DNA from: Gemmatimonadota bacterium
GTDB taxonomy: Bacteria; Gemmatimonadota; Gemmatimonadetes; Gemmatimonadales; GWC2-71-9
DNA: 64,000 nt
Assembly: GCA_003222035.1 (NCBI GenBank)
Contig: QHUS01000069.1
Span: forward strand, 1 to 64,000
Direction of reading: 5' to 3'
Part shown: positions 8,907-17,206 of the stretch, piece by piece
Layout: the number at the start of each line of letters is the position of its first letter
Numbering within the stretch: position 1 is the stretch's first letter
Translations under genes and position numbers: made by a program
Notes under the pieces: generated by a model
The model's input: the letters and a program-made list of their open reading frames with translations, nothing else
Databases searched by the model: none
What the model was told of the DNA's origin: nothing

Positions 8907-11495
8907 TCAGTACGCGAACCCCGCCCGCACGTACACCCGCGTTCCCTCGACGCTGTGCGCCGCGGCCACCGACACCAGGTTCGCCCGACTCAGGAAGGAG
9001 AGCCACAGCCCCCCTCCGACGCCGGTGTGCCATCGGTCTGATGATTGCCCGGCGAGGTACACGCGCCCGACGTCGCCGAGCCCGAAGAGGCCGATCTCGC
9101 CGGGGACGAGCACGGAGAATCGCGCGACTACGAAGCGAAGCTCCGCGTTGCCGTACGCGGCCGCATCCCCGGAGAAGCGGTGCTCCACGAAGCCCCGGAC
9201 CGTCGTCAAGCCGCCGATATATGCCGCTTCGTGAAAGGGATAGGAGCCCCACACCTTCTTGCCGGCCACGCGCACGGCGAGTGTCGGCTGCAGCGGGATC
9301 GGGAACGTGAGATACGAGCTCGCCTGGGCGTGCGCCTCGCCGAAGGCAGAGGTGACGGCGAGCGCCTGTGGGTACCAGCTGCCGCCCAGACCGAGTGAGA
9401 TCCCGCGCGTCGCGGCGCGCGGCCGGTCCCGCGTATCGACGTCGAAGGCCGCCGCCGCGCCGACCTGCGCAAAGTCCTGGACGCCGTAGGGCCGGACCGA
9501 GTCGATCAGCGTCCCACTCTGAAGCTCGGTGTGAGCGAACTTGAACAGCGGGCCGACGGAGAGGTCGACCGCCCGCGAGAGGGAGAACTTGAGCGCGGGT
9601 GCGACGAGATACTGCTGCTGCTTGACCTTGTAGAAATCGGTCGATCCCGTGTCGACCGTCTCGTTGCCGAAGCCGTAGAAGCGCAGGACCTCGATTCCAG
9701 ACGCGCGCACGTGGAGCGTCACCACCGTGGGAGGCACGATGCCGTGGAACTCACCCGTCAGCTCGGCCCGGCCCGTCTGCGCCGCCGTCGCATAGCCCGC
9801 GCGCACCAGCACGTGCGAATTGTACGGCAGCCGCCGGAAGTCGTACCCGGTCCCGTAGGCGCCCGCACCCACGAACAGCCCGAGGTCCGGAGCGTAGCCG
9901 GCCCACGTGACCGGCACCCAGCGTGAGCCCCAATCGCGCGGGCGCCCGAGGGTCGAGGTATCGCGCGGGGGCTCGTCATAGTGGCTGCGATCCACCGATG
10001 TCCCCGGACCCGTGACGAACTGGTTGGTCCCGCGGTCGTCGTAAAACTGGGTCGGTCCGGCTCGCGAAGAGTCCATCAACTGGTCGTTCCCCCCGCCACC
10101 GATCACCCGCAGCAGCGGCCCACCTCCCGATTCCTTGGCACCGCGGACGATGACCCGGTCGTCGCCGCCGTGCATGTACAAGCGGATCTCCGCGGTTTCG
10201 CGGTGGTCGAACGTCCGCTGGAAGAACGGCGCTCCGCCGGAGCGAGGTGACAACCGGACGGCGATGCGTCCGCCGGGCAGGCGCTCGATCTCCGCCAGCT
10301 CAGGGTTATCCGTGGCATGCACGTCCACGACGCCGGAGAGCAGCGCGTAGTAACGCTCCGTGATCTGCGGCAGGTGGTCCCGGCGTTTGCGAAGCGCGCG
10401 CACCAGGTCTGCGCCGCTCTTGGGGTAATACTCCGGAGGCAGGCGCCGCACGGCCGCATTGATCACCGAGTCGGTGAGTCGCGCCTGGATCGCCTTGGCC
10501 ACCGAGTCCCACACCGGCTTCTCGAGATCCACGAGCAGCCGCCGATCGGGCACCTGGCCGGCGAACGTGAGGCGCCAGATGCTGGGGTAATCGTCGCCGA
10601 AGCCGACCACCTGCGGCCAGGAGTAGCCCGCCAGCGCTACCAGCAGGCCGTCCAGCCGGGCGAACGCCTGGTCGCGGTCGCGCGGGATGGGCCGCCACCA
10701 GTGGATATCACCCACATCGAATCGGGCCCAGCGCCATTGGTCCTGGTGGCGATCCCAATCTCCGATGAAAACGTCCATCAGCCGCGCGGCCAGGAAGGCG
10801 CGGGAATCGACCCGGTTGCGCGCATCGCGCTCGAGGTACTCGAACAGCTTTTTCGTCCCCGCCAGCTCGACCGCGCCGGCGAAACCCACGTCGTTGTCGG
10901 GGGGCTCGGTGGGGCGCTCCTCGATCATTCCGAGCAGGAAGCCTGGTCGGACACAGTCGAACCCAGCCAGCCGCGCGTCCGCCGAGGGCAGCTCCGTGAG
11001 CTGCGGTTCGGCGTGGAGGACGCCCGTCGCCCCGAGCAGCGGGGCGACCACGAGCGGGGCGCCGGGATGCGCGGAGCTGATCTGGTCCTGAATCACGTCC
11101 TTGGCGAACGTCGCACGCAGCTCAGGGGGCAGGGCGAGCGTGGGATCCTTGTCAATGGACCGGAACACGTACTGACGGCCGTCGGCGCCCAGGAGCCGGA
11201 GTACCTTGGTCTGGCGACGCCCGCCGCAGCCGGTCGGTGTCAGCCCGCCGGCGAAGCGTGAGAGATCGAGCTGCTCGACCTCGACCGAGGTGGCCCACAG
11301 GTCGCGGTAGTGCGTGCCCAGGAGCCAGCGATGGAACCACCCAGCCTTGTAATGCACGCCGGCGACGGCCGTCGTCCGCGTCGGCCGGGCGGCGGCGGGA
11401 ACGGGGGAGGAGGCCGGCTGCTGCGCGTCCGCCGTTCGGAGCGTGAGCGCACCCACGAGACCGCAGGCCAGCCCGACTCGCCACGCGCGCGTCAT
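8907..11495 (-). CDS. outer-membrane beta-barrel (BamA/Omp85-like) protein with kinase-like N-terminal region
   Basis: An 862-residue protein with a signal peptide (GLACGLVGALTLRTADAQQ). The C-terminal 300-350 residues alternate hydrophobic strands and turns typical of a surface-antigen/Omp85 barrel (GLFGLGDVGRVYL, GGGLWLSF) and finish on an aromatic residue (RAGFAY), as barrel proteins do. The N-terminal half has motifs reminiscent of HipA/Fam20/CotH-like atypical kinases: VFRSIDKDP, then GDWDRHQDQWRW around 246-257, then PIPRDRDQAF. A calcium-binding-like GGGGNDQLMD segment lies between. The kinase reading is inference. The start at 11495 gives an ATGA overlap with the metallophosphatase stop; a GTG 9 bases upstream is the alternative. 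Confidence 0.7.
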   Translation of the reverse strand: MTRAWRVGLACGLVGALTLRTADAQQPASSPVPAAARPTRTTAVAGVHYKAGWFHRWLLGTHYRDLWATSVEVEQLDLSRFAGGLTPTGCGGRRQTKVLRLLGADGRQYVFRSIDKDPTLALPPELRATFAKDVIQDQISSAHPGAPLVVAPLLGATGVLHAEPQLTELPSADARLAGFDCVRPGFLLGMIEERPTEPPDNDVGFAGAVELAGTKKLFEYLERDARNRVDSRAFLAARLMDVFIGDWDRHQDQWRWARFDVGDIHWWRPIPRDRDQAFARLDGLLVALAGYSWPQVVGFGDDYPSIWRLTFAGQVPDRRLLVDLEKPVWDSVAKAIQARLTDSVINAAVRRLPPEYYPKSGADLVRALRKRRDHLPQITERYYALLSGVVDVHATDNPELAEIERLPGGRIAVRLSPRSGGAPFFQRTFDHRETAEIRLYMHGGDDRVIVRGAKESGGGPLLRVIGGGGNDQLMDSSRAGPTQFYDDRGTNQFVTGPGTSVDRSHYDEPPRDTSTLGRPRDWGSRWVPVTWAGYAPDLGLFVGAGAYGTGYDFRRLPYNSHVLVRAGYATAAQTGRAELTGEFHGIVPPTVVTLHVRASGIEVLRFYGFGNETVDTGSTDFYKVKQQQYLVAPALKFSLSRAVDLSVGPLFKFAHTELQSGTLIDSVRPYGVQDFAQVGAAAAFDVDTRDRPRAATRGISLGLGGSWYPQALAVTSAFGEAHAQASSYLTFPIPLQPTLAVRVAGKKVWGSYPFHEAAYIGGLTTVRGFVEHRFSGDAAAYGNAELRFVVARFSVLVPGEIGLFGLGDVGRVYLAGQSSDRWHTGVGGGLWLSFLSRANLVSVAAAHSVEGTRVYVRAGFAY

Positions 11496-12661
11496 TCGAG
11501 CCACAGCGCGTACGCTTCGGCCGCGCCGCCCGATCGATCGACAATGGTGACGGCGAGCCGGGCTCGACGATCGCGGAGGAACTCAACCTGCATGAATCCA
11601 CTGGCGCTACGCGCGAAACGCGTACTGTCGAGGGTGGCCACGTGGCCCAGGTGCCCGAAGATCCCGCCGCCGCTGACGAGCTCGTAACGGGCGCTCGTCC
11701 CCCGGATGACCTGCTGTGCGTGGTCGTGCCCCGCCGCGTAGATCAGAGGACGCGACCCGCTGAACGCACTGTCGAACGCGACCAGCATGCGACCATACTC
11801 GGCGCTGGACACGTCCTGGCTCGAGATCCCGCTCTCGCGCGCGATCGGGTAGACAGAGCCGATCACGGGCAGGGGAATCCAGAGCCACGACTCCAGATTC
11901 CGCAACGGAAAGATGTGATCCTTCCAGCCGAAATGTCCTCCGTGCGGCCCGCCTGACGCCAGGGGGTGGTGGGCGACGACCACCACGGCCCGGCCGTCCG
12001 CGGTAGCGAGCGCGCTCCGGAGCGAGTCAACGACCGCGGCCTCCGAGCGGGCGGCGCACGTGGAGCTCGGACCCGCGGGCTTGGGTCCATCCTGCAGCCA
12101 CCATTGCGTATCGAGTGCCACGAGCCGCACGACCGACCCGACGTCGACGAGCGCCGGCCCGGGGCAGCCGCCGCTGGGGAGGAGGGCTGCTCCTCCCCCC
12201 CCCCCAACGCCCTCCGCGGCGATGAACCGTTCCTGGCGCCGGATGGCATCCCACCCATCGGGTCCCATGCCCGCCCAGTCGTGATTACCCGGGACAAATA
12301 CTCCGCGGGCGCTGCTGGCTCGCAACAGCTGCAGCTGCGCACGCAGGCGTCGCTCCGCGTCGAGCCGCTCCGGACTGCTGGAGTCGGGCAACCCGCGGGG
12401 ATACACATTGTCCCCGAGGAAGACGACGAAGGGATGGGACGCTCGGGCGAGCGCGGCGCGCAAGGCCACGAGCACCGGGTCGGAATCCCCTACGGGCCCT
12501 CCCGCATCGCCGATGAAGAAGAGGGTCGCCTCGATCTCCGCGCGGGGCGCCGGCGGCACGGGCGCCGCCGCGGCGCTCGCTCCACGAGAAGAGCCGCACG
12601 CCGGCAGGCCGATCCACAGAGGGATCAGGATCCCGAGCCGCTGCCACGCCTGCGCCGTCAC
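11492..12661 (-). CDS. lipoprotein calcineurin-like metallophosphatase (purple acid phosphatase type)
   Basis: A 389-residue secreted lipoprotein. The signal segment ends in LPAC (Cys22). All metallophosphoesterase motifs are present in order: FFIGDAGG, LGDNVYPRG, VPGNHDW, VVAHHPL and AGHDHAQQ. The single-domain layout resembles the tartrate-resistant acid phosphatase group. It likely removes phosphate from small esters or phosphoproteins at the cell envelope. The start is GTG at 12661, overlapping the DUF4956 stop (GTGA); anything further upstream overlaps that gene. A glycine run (EGVGGGGGAALL) is coded by an 11-base G:C tract at 12194-12204, a possible slippage site. The downstream barrel gene begins inside its stop codon. 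In other phyla similar phosphatase and barrel modules can occur in one polypeptide (recollection, unchecked). Confidence 0.85.
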   Translation of the reverse strand: MTAQAWQRLGILIPLWIGLPACGSSRGASAAAAPVPPAPRAEIEATLFFIGDAGGPVGDSDPVLVALRAALARASHPFVVFLGDNVYPRGLPDSSSPERLDAERRLRAQLQLLRASSARGVFVPGNHDWAGMGPDGWDAIRRQERFIAAEGVGGGGGAALLPSGGCPGPALVDVGSVVRLVALDTQWWLQDGPKPAGPSSTCAARSEAAVVDSLRSALATADGRAVVVVAHHPLASGGPHGGHFGWKDHIFPLRNLESWLWIPLPVIGSVYPIARESGISSQDVSSAEYGRMLVAFDSAFSGSRPLIYAAGHDHAQQVIRGTSARYELVSGGGIFGHLGHVATLDSTRFARSASGFMQVEFLRDRRARLAVTIVDRSGGAAEAYALWLE

Positions 12662-13737
12662 TCCGGCTTGCTCTTCTTGAGCCCCCGCAAGGAACGGTAT
12701 TCCGCGGCGTCGATGGGGGGTGAGCCCCGGCTCTTCAGGGCCTCGAGGAGCGAAGCCGGGAGCAGCCCTTCCTTGAGGCGAAACAGGAATTCCAGCGTCG
12801 AGCGCCCGCTTCCCGCGGGGTTGATCTCCGCGAGCCGCCAGCGAACCGCTTGCTCCTGGAGGAGTTCCTCGACGATGCGCTGAGCCCCAGCCGGCTGCGT
12901 CGTGTGCACGAGCAACACACCGTTGAAGCGCTCTTCCTTCTTCTCCTGGGCGCGCGCGGCCACATACGCCTGGAGGCGCGCAGCACGGGCCGCCACCTCC
13001 TGGAGCTCGCTGGGCGCCAGGGCCGCGAGCAGCTCTGGGTCCCCGACGAACAGCTCCGCGGACTCGCGCCGACGCGGGCCCAGCAACGCTTCGGCGGGAG
13101 GCAGCGACGGCGTTCGCGCACGCTGGTCGGCGTAGATGTTCCCCACGTTCAACCTCCAGAGCGCCAGCACCACAACGTTGAAAAGGACCGACATGACGGC
13201 CGCGACCGAGGGCGCGAAGACGCCCGCCGCGACGCCGACCGCGAGGGCCAGGAATATGTAGACGGCGTCCTTCGTGTCCTTGAGGGTGTTGCGGAACCGC
13301 ACGGCGGCGACGATCGCGGCGAGCGTGAACGCGAGCGCCAGGCTGTTCTGGACCAGGATGACGGTGGCGGCCACGGTCATCGGCAGGATAATGACCGTCT
13401 GCACCACCGATTGGTCGTACCCCGAGCGTTGCTTCGTGAGCATGTAGACCTGCGCGACGGGAAGCACGAGCAGCAGGGCCGCGAGCATCGATAACAGCGT
13501 GACGACGCCCAGCTCGCCCTGCGTCAGGGTCTCCGCACCGGCGCCGGTGAACTGCTCCAGGTCCCGCCCACGACGAGCGCTTGCGACGCCGAGAACCGAG
13601 ACCTCGCGGAAGCGCTCGAGCAGCTGGGGAATCTGGGGGAATATCCTGATCAGTAGCCACACGGCGAGGCCGAGGACCAGATAGTAGGCGACTAACCGGA
13701 GGTAGGGAGACCTCTGCACGAGACCAGCACTTGCCAT
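12658..13737 (-). CDS. DUF4956 multi-pass membrane protein
   Basis: A 359-residue inner-membrane protein. A first helix lies near residues 13-34 (YLRLVAYYLVLGLAVWLLIR). Further helices surround LSMLAALLLVLPVAQVYMLT, a long hydrophobic block, and the family signature VRFRNTLKDTKDAVYIFLAL. The soluble C-terminal 150 residues are predicted cytosolic and helical. DUF4956 proteins are known to be encoded beside VTC-type polyphosphate polymerases and CotH kinases, though their function is not established. Here the same operon instead encodes a metallophosphatase, a kinase-like barrel protein and a CYTH-PPK1. The ATG at 13737 is chosen because translation upstream becomes Arg/His-rich nonsense and runs into the divergent kinase gene. 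It is the first gene of the minus-strand operon. Confidence 0.85.
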   Translation of the reverse strand: MASAGLVQRSPYLRLVAYYLVLGLAVWLLIRIFPQIPQLLERFREVSVLGVASARRGRDLEQFTGAGAETLTQGELGVVTLLSMLAALLLVLPVAQVYMLTKQRSGYDQSVVQTVIILPMTVAATVILVQNSLALAFTLAAIVAAVRFRNTLKDTKDAVYIFLALAVGVAAGVFAPSVAAVMSVLFNVVVLALWRLNVGNIYADQRARTPSLPPAEALLGPRRRESAELFVGDPELLAALAPSELQEVAARAARLQAYVAARAQEKKEERFNGVLLVHTTQPAGAQRIVEELLQEQAVRWRLAEINPAGSGRSTLEFLFRLKEGLLPASLLEALKSRGSPPIDAAEYRSLRGLKKSKPE

Positions 13738-13830
13738 TGGGAAATTGTAGCGCTCCCGCGAGAATCGGCCAGTGGGCGGGCGTGGGCCGCGCGCTCGCCT
13801 GCGCCGTCGCGGGTGGCTAACTTGCCGCTC

Positions 13831-16488
13831 ATGCTCGATGTGCTCGCGTCCCTGCGTGCAAGCCTCGGAGACCGCTATGACGTGGAGCGGGAGATCGGCT
13901 CCGGCGGCATGGCCCGGGTGTTCCTGGCCGTGGAGCAGCACCCCCACCGGCGGGTGGCGATCAAGGTCCTGGACCCCGACGTCTCCACCCGCTTGCTGCG
14001 GGAGCGGTTCATCCGCGAGGTCGACCTCTCGTCGAACCTCAGCCATCCCCACATCGTCCCGATCTTCTCCGCTGGAGAGGCCGGGGGCCTGTTTTACTAC
14101 GTCATGCCCTACGTCGAAGGCGAGTCGTTACGGCATCGTCTCGTGCGGGAGAAGCGGCTGCCGCTGGAAGACGCGCTTCATTTCACGCGGGACGTCGCCG
14201 ATGCCCTGGGTTTCGCACACGCGCAGGGCATCATCCACCGCGATGTCAAGCCCGAGAACATCCTGCTCTCGCGCGATCATGCGATCGTCGCGGACTTCGG
14301 GATTGCGCGAGCGATCAGCGCCGCCGGCAGCCTCACCCTGACGCAAGCGGGACAGTCGATCGGCTCCCCCGGCTACATGAGCCCCGAGCAGGCGATGGCC
14401 CTGACCAATCTCGATGCACGGACGGACATCTACAGTCTCGGCTGCGTGCTGTTCGAGATGCTGGCGGGGGAGGCTCCGATCGCCAGCATGACCGAACGAA
14501 AGGTGCACAACTGGGCGGCGCTGGAGACGGGCGGCGCGTTGCGCCACGTCGACGCCGGCATCGCCCGGGCGGTGAAGCATGCCATCTCCAAGGCGCTCGC
14601 GCCGCTGCCCGACGACCGCTTCCCGACCGCGGCGGAGTTCGCCGCCGCCCTTGGCGGGCCGCCGCATCGGATCAGTACGCCCAGCCGCGGCGTGCTCACA
14701 AGCCGGAGGGGCCGGCGCGCGGCGTTCGTGCTGGGCGTTGTTGCGGCATTGGTCGGCGTGGGGGTGGCGGTCCATTTTGCCCGGGCGCGCGGCTCGCGCC
14801 TCAACGAGCGCCGCGTGGTCGTCGCCGTGATCGAGAATCATACCGGAGACCTTGCGCTCGACAACATCGGGCACATGGCGGCCGATTGGGTGACCCAGGG
14901 GCTCGCCCAAACGGGCCTCGTCGAGGTGGTGCCGTCGGTGTCGGTGATGAGCTCCACACGCGCACCAAGCGGGCATACCGCCGGTCACCTCGACGCCGTG
15001 GGAATCCGGAGTTTGGGGCGCGAGACGGGCGCCGGGACGGTGGTGTCGGGCGCTTATTACCGCCAGGCCGACAGCATCCGGTTTCAGGTCCAGATCTCCA
15101 CTGCCAGCGACGGCACGGTGTTGCGCGCCCTGGACCCGGTGGCGGGGCCGATCTCGCAACCGCTCGTCGCCGTGGAGGCCTTGCGGCAGAGGGTGATGGC
15201 GGCGCTGGCGACGCTCTTCGACTCGCGGCTGAGTTTCTGGGCCAGGACCGCGGGCCAGCCTCCGAGCTACGCGGCGTATCAGGAGTTCATCCAGGGGCTC
15301 GACCGGATGGTACAGTGGGACTCCCGCGGCGCCATCAGCCACTTCAGGCTCGCCGCGCGGGAGGACACGACGTTCAAGCTGCCGTTGGTCTTCGCGGCGC
15401 ACGAGCACATGGACCTGGGTGAGTTTGCCACGGCGGACTCGATCGCGCACGCGGTCGAACGGTCGCCGGGCCCCCTATCACCGCTCGACCGGCACTATCT
15501 CACGTGGGTGCTGGCGGAGACGCGGGGGGACCGGCAGCGAGCGCTCGACACAGCGCGGGAGATGGCCGCTCTCGCGCCGAACTCCGAGACGCTGTGGCTG
15601 GTCGCGCAGTGCGCCCTCGCGCTCAACCGCCCGCACGAGATGGCGGACGCCCTCACGACGCTCGGGCCGGACCGCGGCCTGTTTCGCGGCTGGTCAGTTT
15701 ACTGGTTCTACCTGGCGTTCGCTCACCACCTGATGGGCGATTACCGCCGCGAGCTGAAGGACGCCCTCGAAGGCCGGCGCCGCCACCCTGACGAGCTCAC
15801 CGTGCTCGCGGCGGAAGTACGGGCGCTCGCCGCCCTGGGTCGCGCCGCCGATATCACTGAGCGGTTGACCGAGGCGCCAAGTCTCCCGCCACAGCCGGGG
15901 TGGTCGCCGGCCGACATCGCGTTGCTTGCCGCGTTCGAGCTGGCGGCACACGATCACCGGACGGAGGCGCCCGCGGCGAGTCAGTGGGCCGTGCGCTGGC
16001 TGGAGGGCAGGCCGGCTGCGGAGGGGCGGTCGGTAGCCAACCGGTTCCGTCTCGCCATCGCCCACTATCTCAGCGGTGACCTGCCGGCGACGCGCCGGTT
16101 GCTCGAGGGACTCGTGGCCGAGCGGGCAGTCGAGGGAAGCGATTCCGCCAGCCTGCGCTGGTTCTCCGCTATCACCGGTGACATGCCCGATCATTTGACG
16201 TTCTTAGGTTTTCTCGGCGTGGTTACGGCGCGGGAGGGCAAGCGCGCTGACGCCCTCCGCATCGACCGGGAGCTCCAGACGATGAGCCCGCGCTATCGCT
16301 ACGGCCGGCACACCATGTGGCGGGCGCGGATCAATGCCGTGGTCGGCGAGCGCGATGCCGCTGTGGCGCTGATACAGGAAGCGTTCGCCGAGGGGTACCC
16401 GCGGGGGGGAGTGATGCACCTCTACCCGTCGCTCGCGTCGCTGCGGAGCGACGCGTCGTTCCAGGAGCTGCTCCGGCCGAAGGAATGA
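13831..16488 (+). CDS. PknB-type serine/threonine kinase with transmembrane segment and TPR-like sensor half
   Basis: An 885-residue protein. The N-terminal kinase has GSGGMARVFLA, VAIKVLD, HRDVKPENILL, VADFGIARA, and an SPGYMSPEQ activation segment. A transmembrane helix follows (AAFVLGVVAALVGVGVAVHF). The outer region begins with a domain (VVVAVIENHTGDLALDNIGH ... ADWVTQGLAQTGLVEVVP) that recurs in the kinase at 43715-45085. A long alpha-helical TPR-like region makes up the rest. I prefer the ATG at 13831, giving MLDVLASLRASLGDRYDVER, because the paralogue begins with the equivalent MIDVLEALRKGLAPHYTVER; a GTG at 13813 would add six residues. It is divergent from the DUF4956 operon with only 93 bases between, so a regulatory link to that operon is possible. 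Confidence 0.93.
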   Translation: MLDVLASLRASLGDRYDVEREIGSGGMARVFLAVEQHPHRRVAIKVLDPDVSTRLLRERFIREVDLSSNLSHPHIVPIFSAGEAGGLFYYVMPYVEGESLRHRLVREKRLPLEDALHFTRDVADALGFAHAQGIIHRDVKPENILLSRDHAIVADFGIARAISAAGSLTLTQAGQSIGSPGYMSPEQAMALTNLDARTDIYSLGCVLFEMLAGEAPIASMTERKVHNWAALETGGALRHVDAGIARAVKHAISKALAPLPDDRFPTAAEFAAALGGPPHRISTPSRGVLTSRRGRRAAFVLGVVAALVGVGVAVHFARARGSRLNERRVVVAVIENHTGDLALDNIGHMAADWVTQGLAQTGLVEVVPSVSVMSSTRAPSGHTAGHLDAVGIRSLGRETGAGTVVSGAYYRQADSIRFQVQISTASDGTVLRALDPVAGPISQPLVAVEALRQRVMAALATLFDSRLSFWARTAGQPPSYAAYQEFIQGLDRMVQWDSRGAISHFRLAAREDTTFKLPLVFAAHEHMDLGEFATADSIAHAVERSPGPLSPLDRHYLTWVLAETRGDRQRALDTAREMAALAPNSETLWLVAQCALALNRPHEMADALTTLGPDRGLFRGWSVYWFYLAFAHHLMGDYRRELKDALEGRRRHPDELTVLAAEVRALAALGRAADITERLTEAPSLPPQPGWSPADIALLAAFELAAHDHRTEAPAASQWAVRWLEGRPAAEGRSVANRFRLAIAHYLSGDLPATRRLLEGLVAERAVEGSDSASLRWFSAITGDMPDHLTFLGFLGVVTAREGKRADALRIDRELQTMSPRYRYGRHTMWRARINAVVGERDAAVALIQEAFAEGYPRGGVMHLYPSLASLRSDASFQELLRPKE

Positions 16489-16640
16489 CGGGAGGACCGG
16501 CTTAGGCTGCGGCCGCTGCAGCCCAAATCGGGCACGGCAGCATGTTTCAGAGGAGCAACGAAGCATGAATAGCCGCATATAGCTGAGGCCGTTCGATGGG
16601 GACGGCGGGTCGTTGGCAATGCGGCGCTGTCTGATTATTG

Positions 16641-16647
16641 GTTAGGC
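16641..16647 (+). other. left-most integron core site GTTAGGC (R' type)
   Basis: GTTAGGC fits the GTTRRRY recombination core and equals the R' cores of the full attC sites at 17105 and 17870. No matching R''/L'' arm is visible upstream, so it may mark the left edge of the cassette array (an attI-like or host site). The stretch 16489-16640 before it holds no gene I can support. Confidence 0.5.
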
Positions 16648-16686
16648 AGCCCAGACGAGTCTCAGGCCTAGAACGAGGAAGGCCAC

Positions 16687-16944
16687 GTGGAACCAACTGT
16701 CTCGCTCGTCGAACTCGTCGGACTCATAATAGTCGTGGGGACCGCTGCTTTCACGATTGTCAAGGTCGCTCGTCTGTGGACCAGTCGTCCACAATCACCA
16801 TCGGCCGACGTCACAGCGCGGCTCGAGGCCCTTGAACGTAGCGTCCAGCAGCTCCAACAGGAGCAAACAGAAACACAGGAGCGGCTCGACTTCGCAGAGC
16901 GTTTACTCAGCAAGGCACGGGAAGAGCGGCGGATTAGCGGCTAG
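16687..16944 (+). CDS. small membrane-anchored coiled-coil protein (cassette gene)
   Basis: An 85-residue protein from a GTG start. One transmembrane helix lies near the N-terminus (LVELVGLIIVVGTAAFTIV), a short basic linker follows, then a heptad-like coiled coil (ARLEALERSVQQLQQEQTET to about residue 78). The layout resembles PspB-like or other short anchored coiled-coil proteins, but I cannot assign a family. It is the only plausible gene between the core site at 16641 and the first complete attC at 16967, so it is the payload of cassette 1. Cassette products are often unassigned small proteins of this kind. Confidence 0.6.
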   Translation: MEPTVSLVELVGLIIVVGTAAFTIVKVARLWTSRPQSPSADVTARLEALERSVQQLQQEQTETQERLDFAERLLSKAREERRISG

Positions 16945-16966
16945 AGACCACTTCACTGACTGCGCT

Positions 16967-17105
16967 GCCTAACAAGCGCTTGACGCTGGCGGGGGCCGGC
17001 TTTCAAGGAAAGCGGACGTTCGTGCACCAGCCAGCTGATACCGCAGGAGCGAGCCGCTTGCGCCCGCCGGCGCTCGCCCCGCAGCTTAAGCGCGATCCGT
17101 TAGGC
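16967..17105 (+). repeat. attC recombination site 1 (complete, 139 bp)
   Basis: It starts with R'' GCCTAAC (16967-16973) and ends with R' GTTAGGC (17099-17105), which are exact reverse complements. Inside, the left arm AAGCGCTTGACGCTGGCGG pairs imperfectly with the right arm CGCAGCTTAAGCGCGATCC, giving the R-L / L-R folded hairpin of integron attC sites. The centre is a long variable loop with its own inverted segments. The outer arms are nearly identical to those of the second site at 17775. Confidence 0.85.
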
Positions 17106-17206
17106 GGCGCGCTCCCACCCCGCAAGCATTCTTCCGTAATGCCTTGGGTATGGTGATGCGTGGGGCGCCGAGCGCCGAGAGCACCATCAGCTGCAGGAGG
17201 TTATTT

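Noticed and set aside
8905-9252. Extending the CYTH-PPK1 protein upstream to 9252
   Set aside because: The extra residues are Arg/Ala-rich out-of-frame reading of the barrel gene; the ATG at 8904 lies directly after that gene's stop.
12662-13660. Long upstream extension of the metallophosphatase (to 13660)
   Set aside because: It lies antiphase within the DUF4956 gene, and the lipoprotein signal starts only at 12661.
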